In this document: positions 35,458 to 44,467 of the stretch, in pieces | Numbering within the stretch: position 1 is the first letter of the stretch | How the letters are laid out: the number at the start of each line of letters is the position of its first letter | Notes under the pieces: model-generated | Told to the model about the DNA's origin: nothing | What the model saw: only the letters and a program-made list of their open reading frames with translations | The model's database searches: none | Position numbers and translations under genes: made by a program | Assembly (NCBI GenBank): GCA_030536995.1 | Contig: JAUNOY010000002.1 | Span: 124,001 to 188,000, forward strand | From: Eubacteriales bacterium | Lineage (GTDB): Bacteria; Bacillota; Clostridia; Lachnospirales; Lachnospiraceae | Length of the DNA stretch: 64,000 nt | Reading direction: 5' to 3'

Positions 35458-36804
35458 ATGGGAAAATATTTTGGAACTGACGGTTTTCGAGGAGAAGCAA
35501 ATGTGAAACTTACAGTTGACCATGCATTCAAGGTGGGACGCTATGTAGGGTGGTACTACGGACGTGACCATAAGGCAAAGATTGTAATCGGAAAGGATAC
35601 GCGAAGAAGCAGTTACATGTTCGAATATGCCCTTGTTGCCGGTTTGACAGCTTCAGGAGCGGATGCATATCTTCTTCATGTGACAACAACGCCAAGTGTA
35701 TCCTTTGCAGTTCGTACAGAGGACTTTGACTGCGGTATTATGATTTCTGCAAGCCATAATCCGTTCCATGATAACGGAATCAAGCTCCTTAACGGAAATG
35801 GTCAGAAGATTGAAGCTGAGATTGAAGCAAGGATTGAAGCATATCTGGATGGAGAAATCGAAGAACTTCCTCTTGCGACAATGGAGGATATCGGACGGAC
35901 TATTGATTTTGCGTCAGGACGTAACCGTTATATCGGCTATCTTATTTCAATTCCATCCCGTGATTTCAAGAATATCAAGGTTGGACTGGATTGTGCTAAC
36001 GGAAGTTCGTCTGCCATTGCAAAGAGTGTTTTTGAAGCTCTTCGTGCCAAAACATATGTGATTAACAATGAGCCGGACGGCACAAACATCAATACCGGTT
36101 GCGGTTCAACTCATATTGAGGTTTTACAGAGATATGTGGTAGAAAACGGTCTGGATATCGGTTTTGCCTTTGACGGCGATGCAGACCGCTGTATTGCAGT
36201 AGACCACAGGGGAAATGTCATTGACGGTGACAAGATTATGTATGTCTGTGGAAAATACCTGAAAGAACAGGGGAAATTGAACAAAAATACAGTTGTAACA
36301 ACAATTATGTCTAATCTTGGGCTTTATAAATCTCTGGAAAGAGAAGGAATCGACTATGAGCAGACACTTGTAGGAGATAAATATGTGGCAGAGAATATGA
36401 TGGAAAATAATTACAGTATCGGAGGAGAACAGTCCGGACATATTATTTTCAGCAGGTATTCGGCAACAGGAGACGGTATTCTTACTGCACTTATGCTTAT
36501 GGAAGCATGTGTGGAAAAGAAAGCGACTCTTTGTGATCTTGCAAAAGAAATGGTTGTCTATCCGCAGCTTCTGCGAAATGTCAGAGTAGAGGATAAGATT
36601 GCTGCACGTGAAAATCCTCAGGTGCAGAAAGTAGTGCAGGAGGTTTCCGATGAGCTGGGAGGCGACGGCCGTATCCTCGTCCGAGAGAGCGGTACCGAAC
36701 CGCTGATTCGTGTGATGGTAGAAGCCGGAACAGATGAAATCTGCCATGAAAAGGTAGCAAAAGTAGTGAAAGTAATGGAAGCAGAAGGTCTGATCGTCGG
36801 ATAG
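35458..36804 (+). CDS. glmM: Phosphoglucosamine mutase GlmM
   Basis: 448-residue alpha-D-phosphohexomutase converting glucosamine-6-phosphate to glucosamine-1-phosphate for UDP-GlcNAc synthesis. The GTDGFRGEAN start, the phosphoserine loop ISASHNPF (Ser near residue 100), the metal loop FDGDADRC and the late RESGTEPLIRVM are all present. The 448-residue length and GTDGFRG start favour GlmM over phosphomannomutase. AGGAGGAG precedes ATG 35458. Confidence 0.93.
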   Translation: MGKYFGTDGFRGEANVKLTVDHAFKVGRYVGWYYGRDHKAKIVIGKDTRRSSYMFEYALVAGLTASGADAYLLHVTTTPSVSFAVRTEDFDCGIMISASHNPFHDNGIKLLNGNGQKIEAEIEARIEAYLDGEIEELPLATMEDIGRTIDFASGRNRYIGYLISIPSRDFKNIKVGLDCANGSSSAIAKSVFEALRAKTYVINNEPDGTNINTGCGSTHIEVLQRYVVENGLDIGFAFDGDADRCIAVDHRGNVIDGDKIMYVCGKYLKEQGKLNKNTVVTTIMSNLGLYKSLEREGIDYEQTLVGDKYVAENMMENNYSIGGEQSGHIIFSRYSATGDGILTALMLMEACVEKKATLCDLAKEMVVYPQLLRNVRVEDKIAARENPQVQKVVQEVSDELGGDGRILVRESGTEPLIRVMVEAGTDEICHEKVAKVVKVMEAEGLIVG

Positions 36805-36835
36805 GCGCTGATTTTTTGCAATATAAAGGAAGTAC

Positions 36836-37885
36836 ATGAAAAATAGAAAAACTGCAGTTCTCCTCGCAGTCTGCCTGACAGCTTCTGTTCTTGCGGGCTG
36901 CGGAGGGGAAGCACAGAAAATTTATGAACAGGCAGGAAAAGACCTGACACAGGGAAGCTATGAGTATGCTCTGCAGGGATATCAGGCTTCGATTGAAAAC
37001 GGAGTAAAGCTTCCGCATTCTTACAGAGGAGCAGGAATCGCCAATCTCCGCATGGGAAATTACGAGGCGGCAGTGGAGGATTTTACCAGTGCGCTGAATT
37101 GTGAAAAGCTGGGTAAATCATTAAAGAAAGACCTGCTGTCTTACAGGGCTACTGCTTACATGAAAATGGAAGATTACGGAAATGCCATGGCAGATTGCCA
37201 GACGCTTTCTCAGGAGCATTCTATGGATGCAGACCTTTATTTCCTCACCGGAAAAGCGGCTCTTTCTCTGGATTCCTATGACGAAGCCTCCTCAAACTTT
37301 AAGTCTGCCTATGAAGAAAATCCGTCTTATGATATGGCAATCCGCATTTACGAGGTATATCTGGAACGGGATATGGAAGCGGACGGAACAGGATATCTGG
37401 AAGCTGCTCTGGAATCAGAACCGAAGGATGCGCAGGATTACTGTGACAGGGGCAGAGTTTATTATTATATGAATGATTATGACAATGCCAGAGAAGCTCT
37501 GATTCAGGCATCCAATGAAGGGAATACGGAAGCGCTTCTTCTTCTGGGAATGGTATATATGGCGCAGAAGGATATTTCCAATGCAAGAAGCATGTATCAG
37601 GAATTTGTTTCCAAAGAGCCTAAAGCAGCCAGAGGCTATAATGGGCTTGCTCTTTGTGATATTTCGGAAGGGGACTACGACAGCGCCCTTGCCAACATTG
37701 CGAGCGGAATTTCTGTAGCTGAGACAGAAGAGATGCAGAGCCTTCTTTTCAATGAAATCGTTGTCTATGAAAAGAAGCTGGATTTCACCACTGCCATGCA
37801 GAAAGTAAAGGATTATCTTTCCACATATCCGGAGGATAAGGCGGCAGCTAAGGAAAAGGCATTTTTAGAAACCCGTATAGGATAG
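36836..37885 (+). CDS. TPR-repeat lipoprotein
   Basis: 349 residues. A lipoprotein signal peptide with lipobox LAGC (Cys at residue 21) is followed by several tetratricopeptide-like repeats (for example NLRMGNYEAAVEDFTSAL, YYMNDYDNAREALIQA). It is likely membrane-anchored on the outer face and mediates protein interactions. The partner is unknown. It is 16 bases upstream of hflX, and both may continue the glmM transcript. Confidence 0.87.
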   Translation: MKNRKTAVLLAVCLTASVLAGCGGEAQKIYEQAGKDLTQGSYEYALQGYQASIENGVKLPHSYRGAGIANLRMGNYEAAVEDFTSALNCEKLGKSLKKDLLSYRATAYMKMEDYGNAMADCQTLSQEHSMDADLYFLTGKAALSLDSYDEASSNFKSAYEENPSYDMAIRIYEVYLERDMEADGTGYLEAALESEPKDAQDYCDRGRVYYYMNDYDNAREALIQASNEGNTEALLLLGMVYMAQKDISNARSMYQEFVSKEPKAARGYNGLALCDISEGDYDSALANIASGISVAETEEMQSLLFNEIVVYEKKLDFTTAMQKVKDYLSTYPEDKAAAKEKAFLETRIG

Positions 37886-37901
37886 GCAATAAGGAGTTTT
37901 C

Positions 37902-39137
37902 ATGGAATATTTCAATGAACTGGAAGAACGTGTAATCCTGGTGGGAGTCCAGGTGAACGACAATGAAGATACAAAGGAATCTCTGGATGAACTGGAGGAG
38001 CTGGCGCAGACTGCAGGCGCAGTGACTGTGGGGAAGGTAATCCAGAACAGAGAGGCGATACACCCGGGAACTTATATCGGAAAAGGTAAAATCGAGGAGG
38101 TTCGCGCTCTTGTGCTGGCGCTTGACGCTACCGGAATTATCTGTGACGACGAGCTTTCTCCTGCGCAGCTTAACAATCTTGAAAGGGAGCTGGACTGTAA
38201 GGTTATGGACAGAACCCTTCTGATTCTTGATATTTTCGCGGCAAGGGCAGTGACAAGTGAAGGAAAGATTCAGGTAGAGCTGGCGCAGCTTCGCTATCGT
38301 TCTGCCCGTCTGGTAGGACTTCGGGAATCTCTTTCCCGTCTTGGAGGAGGAATTGGAACCAGAGGTCCGGGAGAAAAAAAGCTGGAATCCGACAGACGTC
38401 TTATCCGTACAAGAATCTCTGCGCTGAAAGAAGAACTTTCTCATGTGGAGAAACATAGAGAACTTATTCGCGCCAGACGTGACAGAGGAACCATGAAGAC
38501 TGCGGCGATTGTAGGTTATACGAACGCAGGGAAATCTACGCTGTTAAATAAACTGACAGGGTCTGAGGTTTTATCTGAGAATAAACTCTTTGCAACCCTT
38601 GACCCGACGACCAGAACTTTGAATCTGGATGACGGGCAGCAGATTCTCCTGACGGATACAGTCGGTTTTATCCGCAAGCTTCCTCATCATCTGGTAGAGG
38701 CTTTTAAGAGTACGCTGGAAGAAGCGAAATATGCGGATTATATCATACATGTGGTGGATGCTGCCAATCCTCAGGTGGAAACGCAGATGCATATTGTGTA
38801 TGAGACTCTCCGCGAGCTTGGTGTTTTGGGAAAAAAGACCATCACACTTTTTAATAAACAGGATCTTGAAGGGGCGAGTCAGCTTCGCGATTTTAAAGCG
38901 GACTATACGCTGAAGATTTCTGCAAAAACAGGTGAGGGACTTGACAGTCTGAAAGCTCTTCTTGAGAAGCTGCTGAGTGAAGAACAAATTTATATTGAGA
39001 GACTTTTCCCCTACAGCGAAGCAGGTAAAATCCAGTTGATCCGTGAGTTCGGACAGCTTTTGTCTGAAGAGTATACAGACACCGGAATTGCTGTAAAAGC
39101 AAGGGTTCCGAAGGAAATCTACGGAAAAGTCAATTGA
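37902..39137 (+). CDS. hflX: GTPase HflX
   Basis: 411-residue ribosome-associated GTPase that rescues or splits stalled 70S ribosomes. An N-terminal HflX domain includes HPGTYIGKGK (about 51-60) and GIGTRGPGEKK (about 150). The G domain has G1 GYTNAGKST (about 206-214), G3 DTVGF and G4 NKQD. Start ATG 37902, behind AAGGAG. Confidence 0.96.
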   Translation: MEYFNELEERVILVGVQVNDNEDTKESLDELEELAQTAGAVTVGKVIQNREAIHPGTYIGKGKIEEVRALVLALDATGIICDDELSPAQLNNLERELDCKVMDRTLLILDIFAARAVTSEGKIQVELAQLRYRSARLVGLRESLSRLGGGIGTRGPGEKKLESDRRLIRTRISALKEELSHVEKHRELIRARRDRGTMKTAAIVGYTNAGKSTLLNKLTGSEVLSENKLFATLDPTTRTLNLDDGQQILLTDTVGFIRKLPHHLVEAFKSTLEEAKYADYIIHVVDAANPQVETQMHIVYETLRELGVLGKKTITLFNKQDLEGASQLRDFKADYTLKISAKTGEGLDSLKALLEKLLSEEQIYIERLFPYSEAGKIQLIREFGQLLSEEYTDTGIAVKARVPKEIYGKVN

Positions 39138-39177
39138 AAATAAAATAAGATTGTAAACCGAATAAAAGAAATGGTAA

Positions 39178-39222
39178 ACACCATATAGTGTGCTTGATAT
39201 AAAAAAACACAATATATGGTGT
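39178..39222 (+). promoter_or_regulatory. Two NrdR-like boxes upstream of nrdD
   Basis: ACACCATATAGTGT (39178-39191) and ACACAATATATGGTGT (39207-39222) are inverted repeats like the NrdR consensus, with centres 30 bases apart (about three turns). The second matches the 16-bp form closely; the first is two bases shorter in the centre. They lie directly before the -35, as expected for dNTP-dependent repression of ribonucleotide reductase. Confidence 0.78.
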
Positions 39223-39228
39223 TTTGTG

Positions 39229-39257
39229 TTGACGGAAGAAAGGCAGTCTGCTACAAT
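39229..39257 (+). promoter_or_regulatory. Promoter of nrdD
   Basis: TTGACG (39229-39234), 17-base spacer, TACAAT (39252-39257). The 5' leader of about 100 bases contains two small hairpins (CCGG...CCGG and ATCACAG...CTGTGAT). Confidence 0.83.
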
Positions 39258-39365
39258 AAACGTACAGCGCCTGACCGGAGAGATGAACCGGCAGGGCAAA
39301 AAAGGGTGACTGATCACAGTCTCAGAGCATCAGAGGCTGTGATAACAGTATGAGGAGGCAGAAAG

Positions 39366-41735
39366 ATGTTTCAGGTAGTAAAACGTGACGGAGAGATTGC
39401 TGATTTTAAAATGGAGAAGATTACGTCTGCCATTAATAAGGCGTTTCAGGCGAAGGATAAAAATTATAACCAGGATATGATCGACCTTCTGGGGCTTCGT
39501 GTAACTGCCGATTTCCAGAATAAGATTAAAGACGGACAGGTAACAGTAGAGGATATTCAGGACAGTGTAGAGAACGTACTCATTCAGGCCGGATATGCAG
39601 ATGTGGCCAAGGCATACATCCTCTACCGCAAACAGAGAGAAAAAGTCCGCAATATGAAATCTACAATCCTTGATTATAAAGAAATCGTGAACAGCTATGT
39701 GAAGGTGGAAGACTGGCGTGTGAAGGAGAATTCCACAGTAACGTATTCCGTAGGAGGACTGATTCTCAGCAATTCAGGTGCAGTGACAGCGAATTACTGG
39801 CTGTCTGAGATTTATGACAATGAGATTGCAGAAGCGCACAGAAATGCAGACATCCATATCCATGACCTTTCCATGCTGACAGGATATTGTGCGGGATGGT
39901 CCTTAAAGCAGTTGATTCAGGAAGGGCTTGGAGGTATTCCTGGCAAGATTACCTCATCGCCTGCCAGACATTTGAGCGTACTTTGCAACCAGATGGTAAA
40001 TTTCCTTGGAATTATGCAGAACGAGTGGGCGGGAGCGCAGGCTTTTTCTTCCTTTGACACCTATCTGGCACCTTTTGTCAAAGCAGACGGCCTTACTTAC
40101 CCTGAGGTTAAAAAATGCATTGAATCCTTTATTTACGGTGTAAATACACCGAGCCGCTGGGGAACGCAGGCTCCGTTTTCCAATATCACTCTGGACTGGA
40201 CAGTTCCGGACGATCTTGCAGAGCTTCCAGCAATCGTAGGCGGCAAAAATATGGATTTCAAATATAAAGACTGTAAAAAAGAGATGGATATGATCAACAA
40301 GGCGTTCATTGAGACTATGATCGAAGGCGACGCCAATGGACGCGGTTTCCAGTATCCGATTCCTACCTACTCCATCACAAAAGAATTTGACTGGTCTGAT
40401 ACGGAGAATAATCGTCTGTTATTTGAGATGACAGCGAAATACGGCACTCCGTACTTCTCCAACTATATCAACAGCGATATGAAGCCGAGTGACATTCGCA
40501 GTATGTGCTGCCGTCTTCGTCTTGATCTTCGCGAGCTGCGCAAGAAGAGCGGAGGTTTCTTCGGTTCCGGAGAGAGTACAGGCTCTGTTGGTGTTGTCAC
40601 CATCAATATGCCGAGAATTGCTTACCTTTCCAGAACACCGGAGGAGTTTTACAGACGTCTGGATCATATGATGGATGTTGCAGCCCGCTCTCTTCATATC
40701 AAGAGAGAGGTTATCGGCAAGCTTCTTGAAGAGGGACTGTATCCATATACAAAGAGATATCTGGGAAGCTTCAACAATCATTTCTCCACCATCGGTCTGA
40801 TTGGAATGAACGAGGTGGGATTAAACGCCTGCTGGCTTGGAAGGGATATGTCTGACGAGGCTACACAGAAGTTCAGCAAAGAGGTTCTGGAACATATGCG
40901 CGAGCGCCTTGCAGATTATCAGGAAGAGTATGAGGGAGAGCTTTTCAATCTTGAGGCTACTCCTGCGGAATCTACCACCTACAGGCTTGCCAAACATGAC
41001 AGGAAGCGCTGGCCGGACATCCGTACAGCAGGAAGTAAGGGAGATACGCCATATTATACAAACAGCTCTCATCTTCCGGTGGAATATACGGCAGATATTT
41101 TTGATGCTCTGGATATTCAGGATGAGCTTCAGACCCTTTATACCTCAGGTACGGTATTCCATGCCTTTATTGGCGAGAAACTTCCTGACTGGAAGGCTGC
41201 CGCGTCTCTTGTACGCAAAATTGCAGAAAATTACAGACTTCCGTATTACACTATTTCTCCTACTTATTCTGTATGTCAGGAGCATGGATATATTACAGGA
41301 GAATATTTCACTTGTCCGAAATGCGGAAAGAAAGCGGAGGTTTACAGCCGTATCACAGGCTATTACAGACCTGTACAGAACTGGAACGACGGAAAGACGC
41401 AGGAATATAAGAACCGTACGCTTTATGATATTGCTCATTCCCAGCTTAAGAAGGTTCATACAACGATGGTAACCATGACTGACGATGATGTAAAAGTTGA
41501 ACCTGTAGAATCACATAAATATCTTTTTACAACCAGTACCTGCCCGAACTGTAAGATGGCAAAGAAGATGCTGGAAGGGGAAGAACTGGAAATCATTGAT
41601 GCGGAGAAAAATCCGGAGCTGGCAAAGAAATTTGGCATTATGCAGGCGCCGACCCTTGTAATTATGGACGGCGGTAAGATGAAAAAATATGTAAACGCAT
41701 CCAATATTCAGAAATATGTGGATGAGGAAGAATAA
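39366..41735 (+). CDS. nrdD: Anaerobic (class III) ribonucleoside-triphosphate reductase with C-terminal redoxin domain
   Basis: 789-residue glycyl-radical enzyme making dNTPs without oxygen. An N-terminal ATP cone (about 1-95) is followed by the catalytic barrel, a zinc-site region (CQEHGY, then CPKCGKK, about 637-660) and the glycyl-radical loop SRITGYYRP. Residues about 717-789 form a fused glutaredoxin/NrdH-like domain with CPNC and a cis-Pro AP. This suggests a reductant-linked NrdD subclass using a thiol donor rather than formate. No nrdG activase gene is adjacent; it must lie elsewhere. Start ATG 39366, behind GAGGAGG. Confidence 0.95.
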   Translation: MFQVVKRDGEIADFKMEKITSAINKAFQAKDKNYNQDMIDLLGLRVTADFQNKIKDGQVTVEDIQDSVENVLIQAGYADVAKAYILYRKQREKVRNMKSTILDYKEIVNSYVKVEDWRVKENSTVTYSVGGLILSNSGAVTANYWLSEIYDNEIAEAHRNADIHIHDLSMLTGYCAGWSLKQLIQEGLGGIPGKITSSPARHLSVLCNQMVNFLGIMQNEWAGAQAFSSFDTYLAPFVKADGLTYPEVKKCIESFIYGVNTPSRWGTQAPFSNITLDWTVPDDLAELPAIVGGKNMDFKYKDCKKEMDMINKAFIETMIEGDANGRGFQYPIPTYSITKEFDWSDTENNRLLFEMTAKYGTPYFSNYINSDMKPSDIRSMCCRLRLDLRELRKKSGGFFGSGESTGSVGVVTINMPRIAYLSRTPEEFYRRLDHMMDVAARSLHIKREVIGKLLEEGLYPYTKRYLGSFNNHFSTIGLIGMNEVGLNACWLGRDMSDEATQKFSKEVLEHMRERLADYQEEYEGELFNLEATPAESTTYRLAKHDRKRWPDIRTAGSKGDTPYYTNSSHLPVEYTADIFDALDIQDELQTLYTSGTVFHAFIGEKLPDWKAAASLVRKIAENYRLPYYTISPTYSVCQEHGYITGEYFTCPKCGKKAEVYSRITGYYRPVQNWNDGKTQEYKNRTLYDIAHSQLKKVHTTMVTMTDDDVKVEPVESHKYLFTTSTCPNCKMAKKMLEGEELEIIDAEKNPELAKKFGIMQAPTLVIMDGGKMKKYVNASNIQKYVDEEE

Positions 41736-41753
41736 AAGATTCCGATAAAAGCT

Positions 41754-41788
41754 CAGGCTGCTGTAGAAGTACAGCAGTCTGTTTTTTC
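41754..41788 (+). terminator. Terminator after nrdD
   Basis: CAGGCTGCTGT pairs with ACAGCAGTCTG (one G-T/mismatch position) around a short loop, followed by six T. Confidence 0.88.
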
Positions 41789-41854
41789 GTAATCTAAAAG
41801 AAATCCCTTAAATTGTACGATGTAAAAATAATATTCTGAATTTAATATATAATA

Positions 41855-41884
41855 TTGACAAGTGCTCATATAATATGCTATAAC
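41855..41884 (+). promoter_or_regulatory. Promoter of the T-box / trpB transcript
   Basis: Perfect TTGACA (41855-41860) with TATAAC (41879-41884) after 18 bases. Confidence 0.72.
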
Positions 41885-41900
41885 TAACTAAATCATTAAA

Positions 41901-42181
41901 CCGTTGAAGAAGAGTGAGTACCCTTTGGAGCGCTGAGTCCAGAGAACTGCGGATGGTGGGAACGCAGTGTCAGAGACATAGGGGAATGGGCTTCTGAGGG
42001 CGAGCAGAAGTATCTTTTTTGAGAGAACAGTATGCAAGCCGGAGTGCAGACTCCGTTATCAAATCGGGCATATGGAAGTATGCGATGAGTGGGTATCAGA
42101 TACCAAGCCGGGTGGCACCGCAGGAGTTTTACTCTTGTCCCTGCAAGTAATCGTTGATTGTGGGAGACAGGGGTATTTTTT
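41901..42181 (+). ncRNA. T-box leader, tryptophan specificity
   Basis: Typical T-box elements: AGAGTGAGTACCC start of stem I, AGAGAACTGCGG, then the candidate specifier codon TGG at 41987-41989 in GGGAATGGGC, followed by a stem II hairpin. The T-box sequence is GGTGGCACCGCAG at 42111-42123. Its UGGC pairs with a tRNA ending GCCA, which fits tRNA-Trp with discriminator G. A terminator (ACTCTTGTC / GACAGGGGT, then seven T) ends the leader. Uncharged tRNA-Trp should permit transcription of the downstream trpB. Confidence 0.93.
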
Positions 42182-42228
42182 TATACCCTGATATGTTTTC
42201 CACAGCGAAAGTCAGAGAGGAGAAAATT

Positions 42229-43605
42229 ATGAGTGAGACAACAAAAATCCCTTACAAAATTTATCTGGAAGAAAGTGAGATGCCGAAGGAATGGTATAAT
42301 GTCCGCGCAGATATGAAAAACAAACCGGCACCTCTTTTGAATCCACAGACTCTGAAGCCAATGACAGCAGAGGAACTTGGAGTTGTGTTCTGTGACGAGC
42401 TGGTGCAGCAGGAACTGGATGACACTAATCCATATATAGAAATTCCGCAGGAAATCCGTGATTTTTATAAGATGTACCGTCCGTCTCCGCTGGTTCGCGC
42501 TTACTGTCTGGAAAAGAAAATGGACACTCCGGCTAAAATTTATTATAAATTTGAAGGAAATAATACAAGCGGCAGTCATAAGCTTAATTCTGCCATTGCT
42601 CAGGCATATTATGCAAAGAAACAGGGACTGAAAGGTGTAACGACAGAAACAGGAGCCGGTCAGTGGGGAACTGCTCTTTCCATGGCGTGCGCATATCTTG
42701 ATATGGATTGTCACGTATATATGGTGAAATGCTCTTATGAGCAGAAACCTTTCCGCCGTGAGGTGATGAGAACCTATGGCGCAGAAGTGACTCCTTCACC
42801 GTCTGAGACTACAGAAGTGGGAAGAAAGATTCTGGAAGCTCATCCGGGAACAAGCGGAAGTCTTGGCTGCGCGATTTCTGAGGCTGTAGAGGCAGCTACG
42901 AGCCATGAAGGATACAGATATGTGCTGGGAAGTGTTTTGAATCAGGTTATGCTTCACCAGTCTGTAATTGGTCTGGAAACAAAGGCTGCTCTTGATAAAT
43001 ACGGTGTAGTGCCGGATATGATTATCGGCTGTGCAGGCGGCGGCTCCAACCTTGGCGGTCTTATTGCTCCTTTCATGGGTGAAAAGCTCCGTGGGGAAAG
43101 AGATTATCAGTTTATTGCAGTAGAACCGGCGTCCTGTCCAAGTCTGACAAGAGGAAAATTTGCATATGATTACTGTGATACCGGAATGGTGACACCTCTG
43201 GCGAAAATGTATACTCTGGGCAGCGGTTTCATTCCATCGGCAAGTCATGCAGGCGGACTTCGCTATCATGGTATGAGCCCTGTCGTTTCCCAACTCTATG
43301 CAGACGGTCTCATGGAAGCCCGTTCAGTAGAACAGACCTCTGTTTTTGAGGCAGCACAGATGTTTGCGAAGGTGGAAGGAATTCTTCCGGCTCCGGAAAG
43401 CTCTCATGCAATCCGTGTAGCAATCGATGAAGCGATGAAATGTAAGGAAACGGGCGAAGAAAAGACGATTGTATTCGGTCTTACAGGAACGGGATATTTC
43501 GATATGTTTGCCTATGCAAGATACAATGACGGAGAAATGAAGGATTATATTCCTACAGATGAAGAGCTTAAGGCAGGGCTTAAAGGACTGCCTGATGTCT
43601 TATGA
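42229..43605 (+). CDS. trpB: Tryptophan synthase beta subunit, TrpB2 type
   Basis: 458-residue PLP enzyme of the TrpB2-like group that condenses indole with serine to tryptophan, often without a TrpA partner. The PLP lysine is in SGSHKLNSA, and the phosphate-binding loop is GCAGGGSNLGG. Length and N-terminal extension (YLEESEMPKEWYN) distinguish TrpB2 from TrpB1. It stands alone, with no trpA nearby, under a Trp T-box. I use ATG 42229 (GAGAGGAGAA upstream); an open frame reaches back to 42154 inside the terminator region. Confidence 0.93.
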   Translation: MSETTKIPYKIYLEESEMPKEWYNVRADMKNKPAPLLNPQTLKPMTAEELGVVFCDELVQQELDDTNPYIEIPQEIRDFYKMYRPSPLVRAYCLEKKMDTPAKIYYKFEGNNTSGSHKLNSAIAQAYYAKKQGLKGVTTETGAGQWGTALSMACAYLDMDCHVYMVKCSYEQKPFRREVMRTYGAEVTPSPSETTEVGRKILEAHPGTSGSLGCAISEAVEAATSHEGYRYVLGSVLNQVMLHQSVIGLETKAALDKYGVVPDMIIGCAGGGSNLGGLIAPFMGEKLRGERDYQFIAVEPASCPSLTRGKFAYDYCDTGMVTPLAKMYTLGSGFIPSASHAGGLRYHGMSPVVSQLYADGLMEARSVEQTSVFEAAQMFAKVEGILPAPESSHAIRVAIDEAMKCKETGEEKTIVFGLTGTGYFDMFAYARYNDGEMKDYIPTDEELKAGLKGLPDVL

Positions 43606-44369
43606 TGGAGTGGATTTTGACAATTATCTGCGCTGTAATGTCTGTGGTGCTTTTATCCGGCCATGGGGCGTTTCTGATTGCCGGCTATAATACCTCAAGC
43701 AAGGCGGATAAGGCAAAATATGATGAAAAAAAGCTCTGTCGTGTTATGGGCGCCGGATTCTTTGTAATCACCGTTCTTCTGACTGCGCTTTCCATACTTG
43801 GGGAAAATGCGCCCTCTTGGTTCGGTAAATTTTTTGGCGCTGCGGTTCTTTTGGATGTAATTGTACTTCTTTATGTGTCAAATACGAAATGTTATGCGAA
43901 AGATGCTCCGAAAGCAGCAGAGGGAGATTCTGAAGCTGCAGCATCCAGAGAGGCGGGAAACCGAAAAGTAATGATCGGAAGTATGATTTTTACAGGAATT
44001 GTATTTGTTTTTGTAGGAATTATACTGTTTACCGGAAATATTCATATAAAGTATGGAGAGAATGAGTTCACAGTGGAGGCTTCTTACTGGCCGGACAGGA
44101 CGATTCCTTATGAAGAAATCGAAAAGCTGGAGATTGTCAGAGGTGTAAAAGCAGGAAGCAGAACCAATGGTTTCGGAAGTTTCAGACTTTCCATGGGGCA
44201 CTTTAAAAATGAAGAATACGGAAGCTATATCCGCTATACCTATGCCGACTGTGAGGAAACGGTCGTTATGGATGTAAAGGGAACTACCGTAGTTCTTGCA
44301 GGAAAGGATTTGGAGAGTACAGAAGAAATCTACAGGATTTTAAAAGAAAAAACGCTGGCACAATCTTGA
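43602..44369 (+). CDS. DUF3784 membrane protein with PH-like domain
   Basis: 255 residues. The N-terminal 100 residues contain three hydrophobic segments and the DUF3784 signature LIAGYNTSSKADKAKYDEKK. A further membrane helix (about 125-145) is followed by a bacterial PH-like beta domain (about 150-250). Function unknown. The ATG at 43602 overlaps the trpB stop (ATGA), so it is translated with trpB. Why a membrane protein is coupled to tryptophan synthase is not clear. Confidence 0.78.
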   Translation: MMEWILTIICAVMSVVLLSGHGAFLIAGYNTSSKADKAKYDEKKLCRVMGAGFFVITVLLTALSILGENAPSWFGKFFGAAVLLDVIVLLYVSNTKCYAKDAPKAAEGDSEAAASREAGNRKVMIGSMIFTGIVFVFVGIILFTGNIHIKYGENEFTVEASYWPDRTIPYEEIEKLEIVRGVKAGSRTNGFGSFRLSMGHFKNEEYGSYIRYTYADCEETVVMDVKGTTVVLAGKDLESTEEIYRILKEKTLAQS

Positions 44370-44392
44370 AAAGGCACCGAAGCACAGATTAT

Positions 44393-44444
44393 AAAAAAAG
44401 AGTACCGGATTTTTCCATGTAAAAGGAAAACGGTACTCTTTTGG
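44393..44444. terminator. Bidirectional terminator
   Basis: AAAAGAGTACCG and CGGTACTCTTTT form a perfect 12-bp stem with U tracts on both strands, between convergent genes. Confidence 0.94.
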
Positions 44445-44467
44445 TTTCTGAAAATGCTGTTTTCGTA

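Noticed and set aside
36124-36837. 237-codon minus-strand frame opposite glmM
   Set aside because: Antisense shadow of a well-conserved gene; composition rich in Cys/Phe/His as expected from reversed codons.
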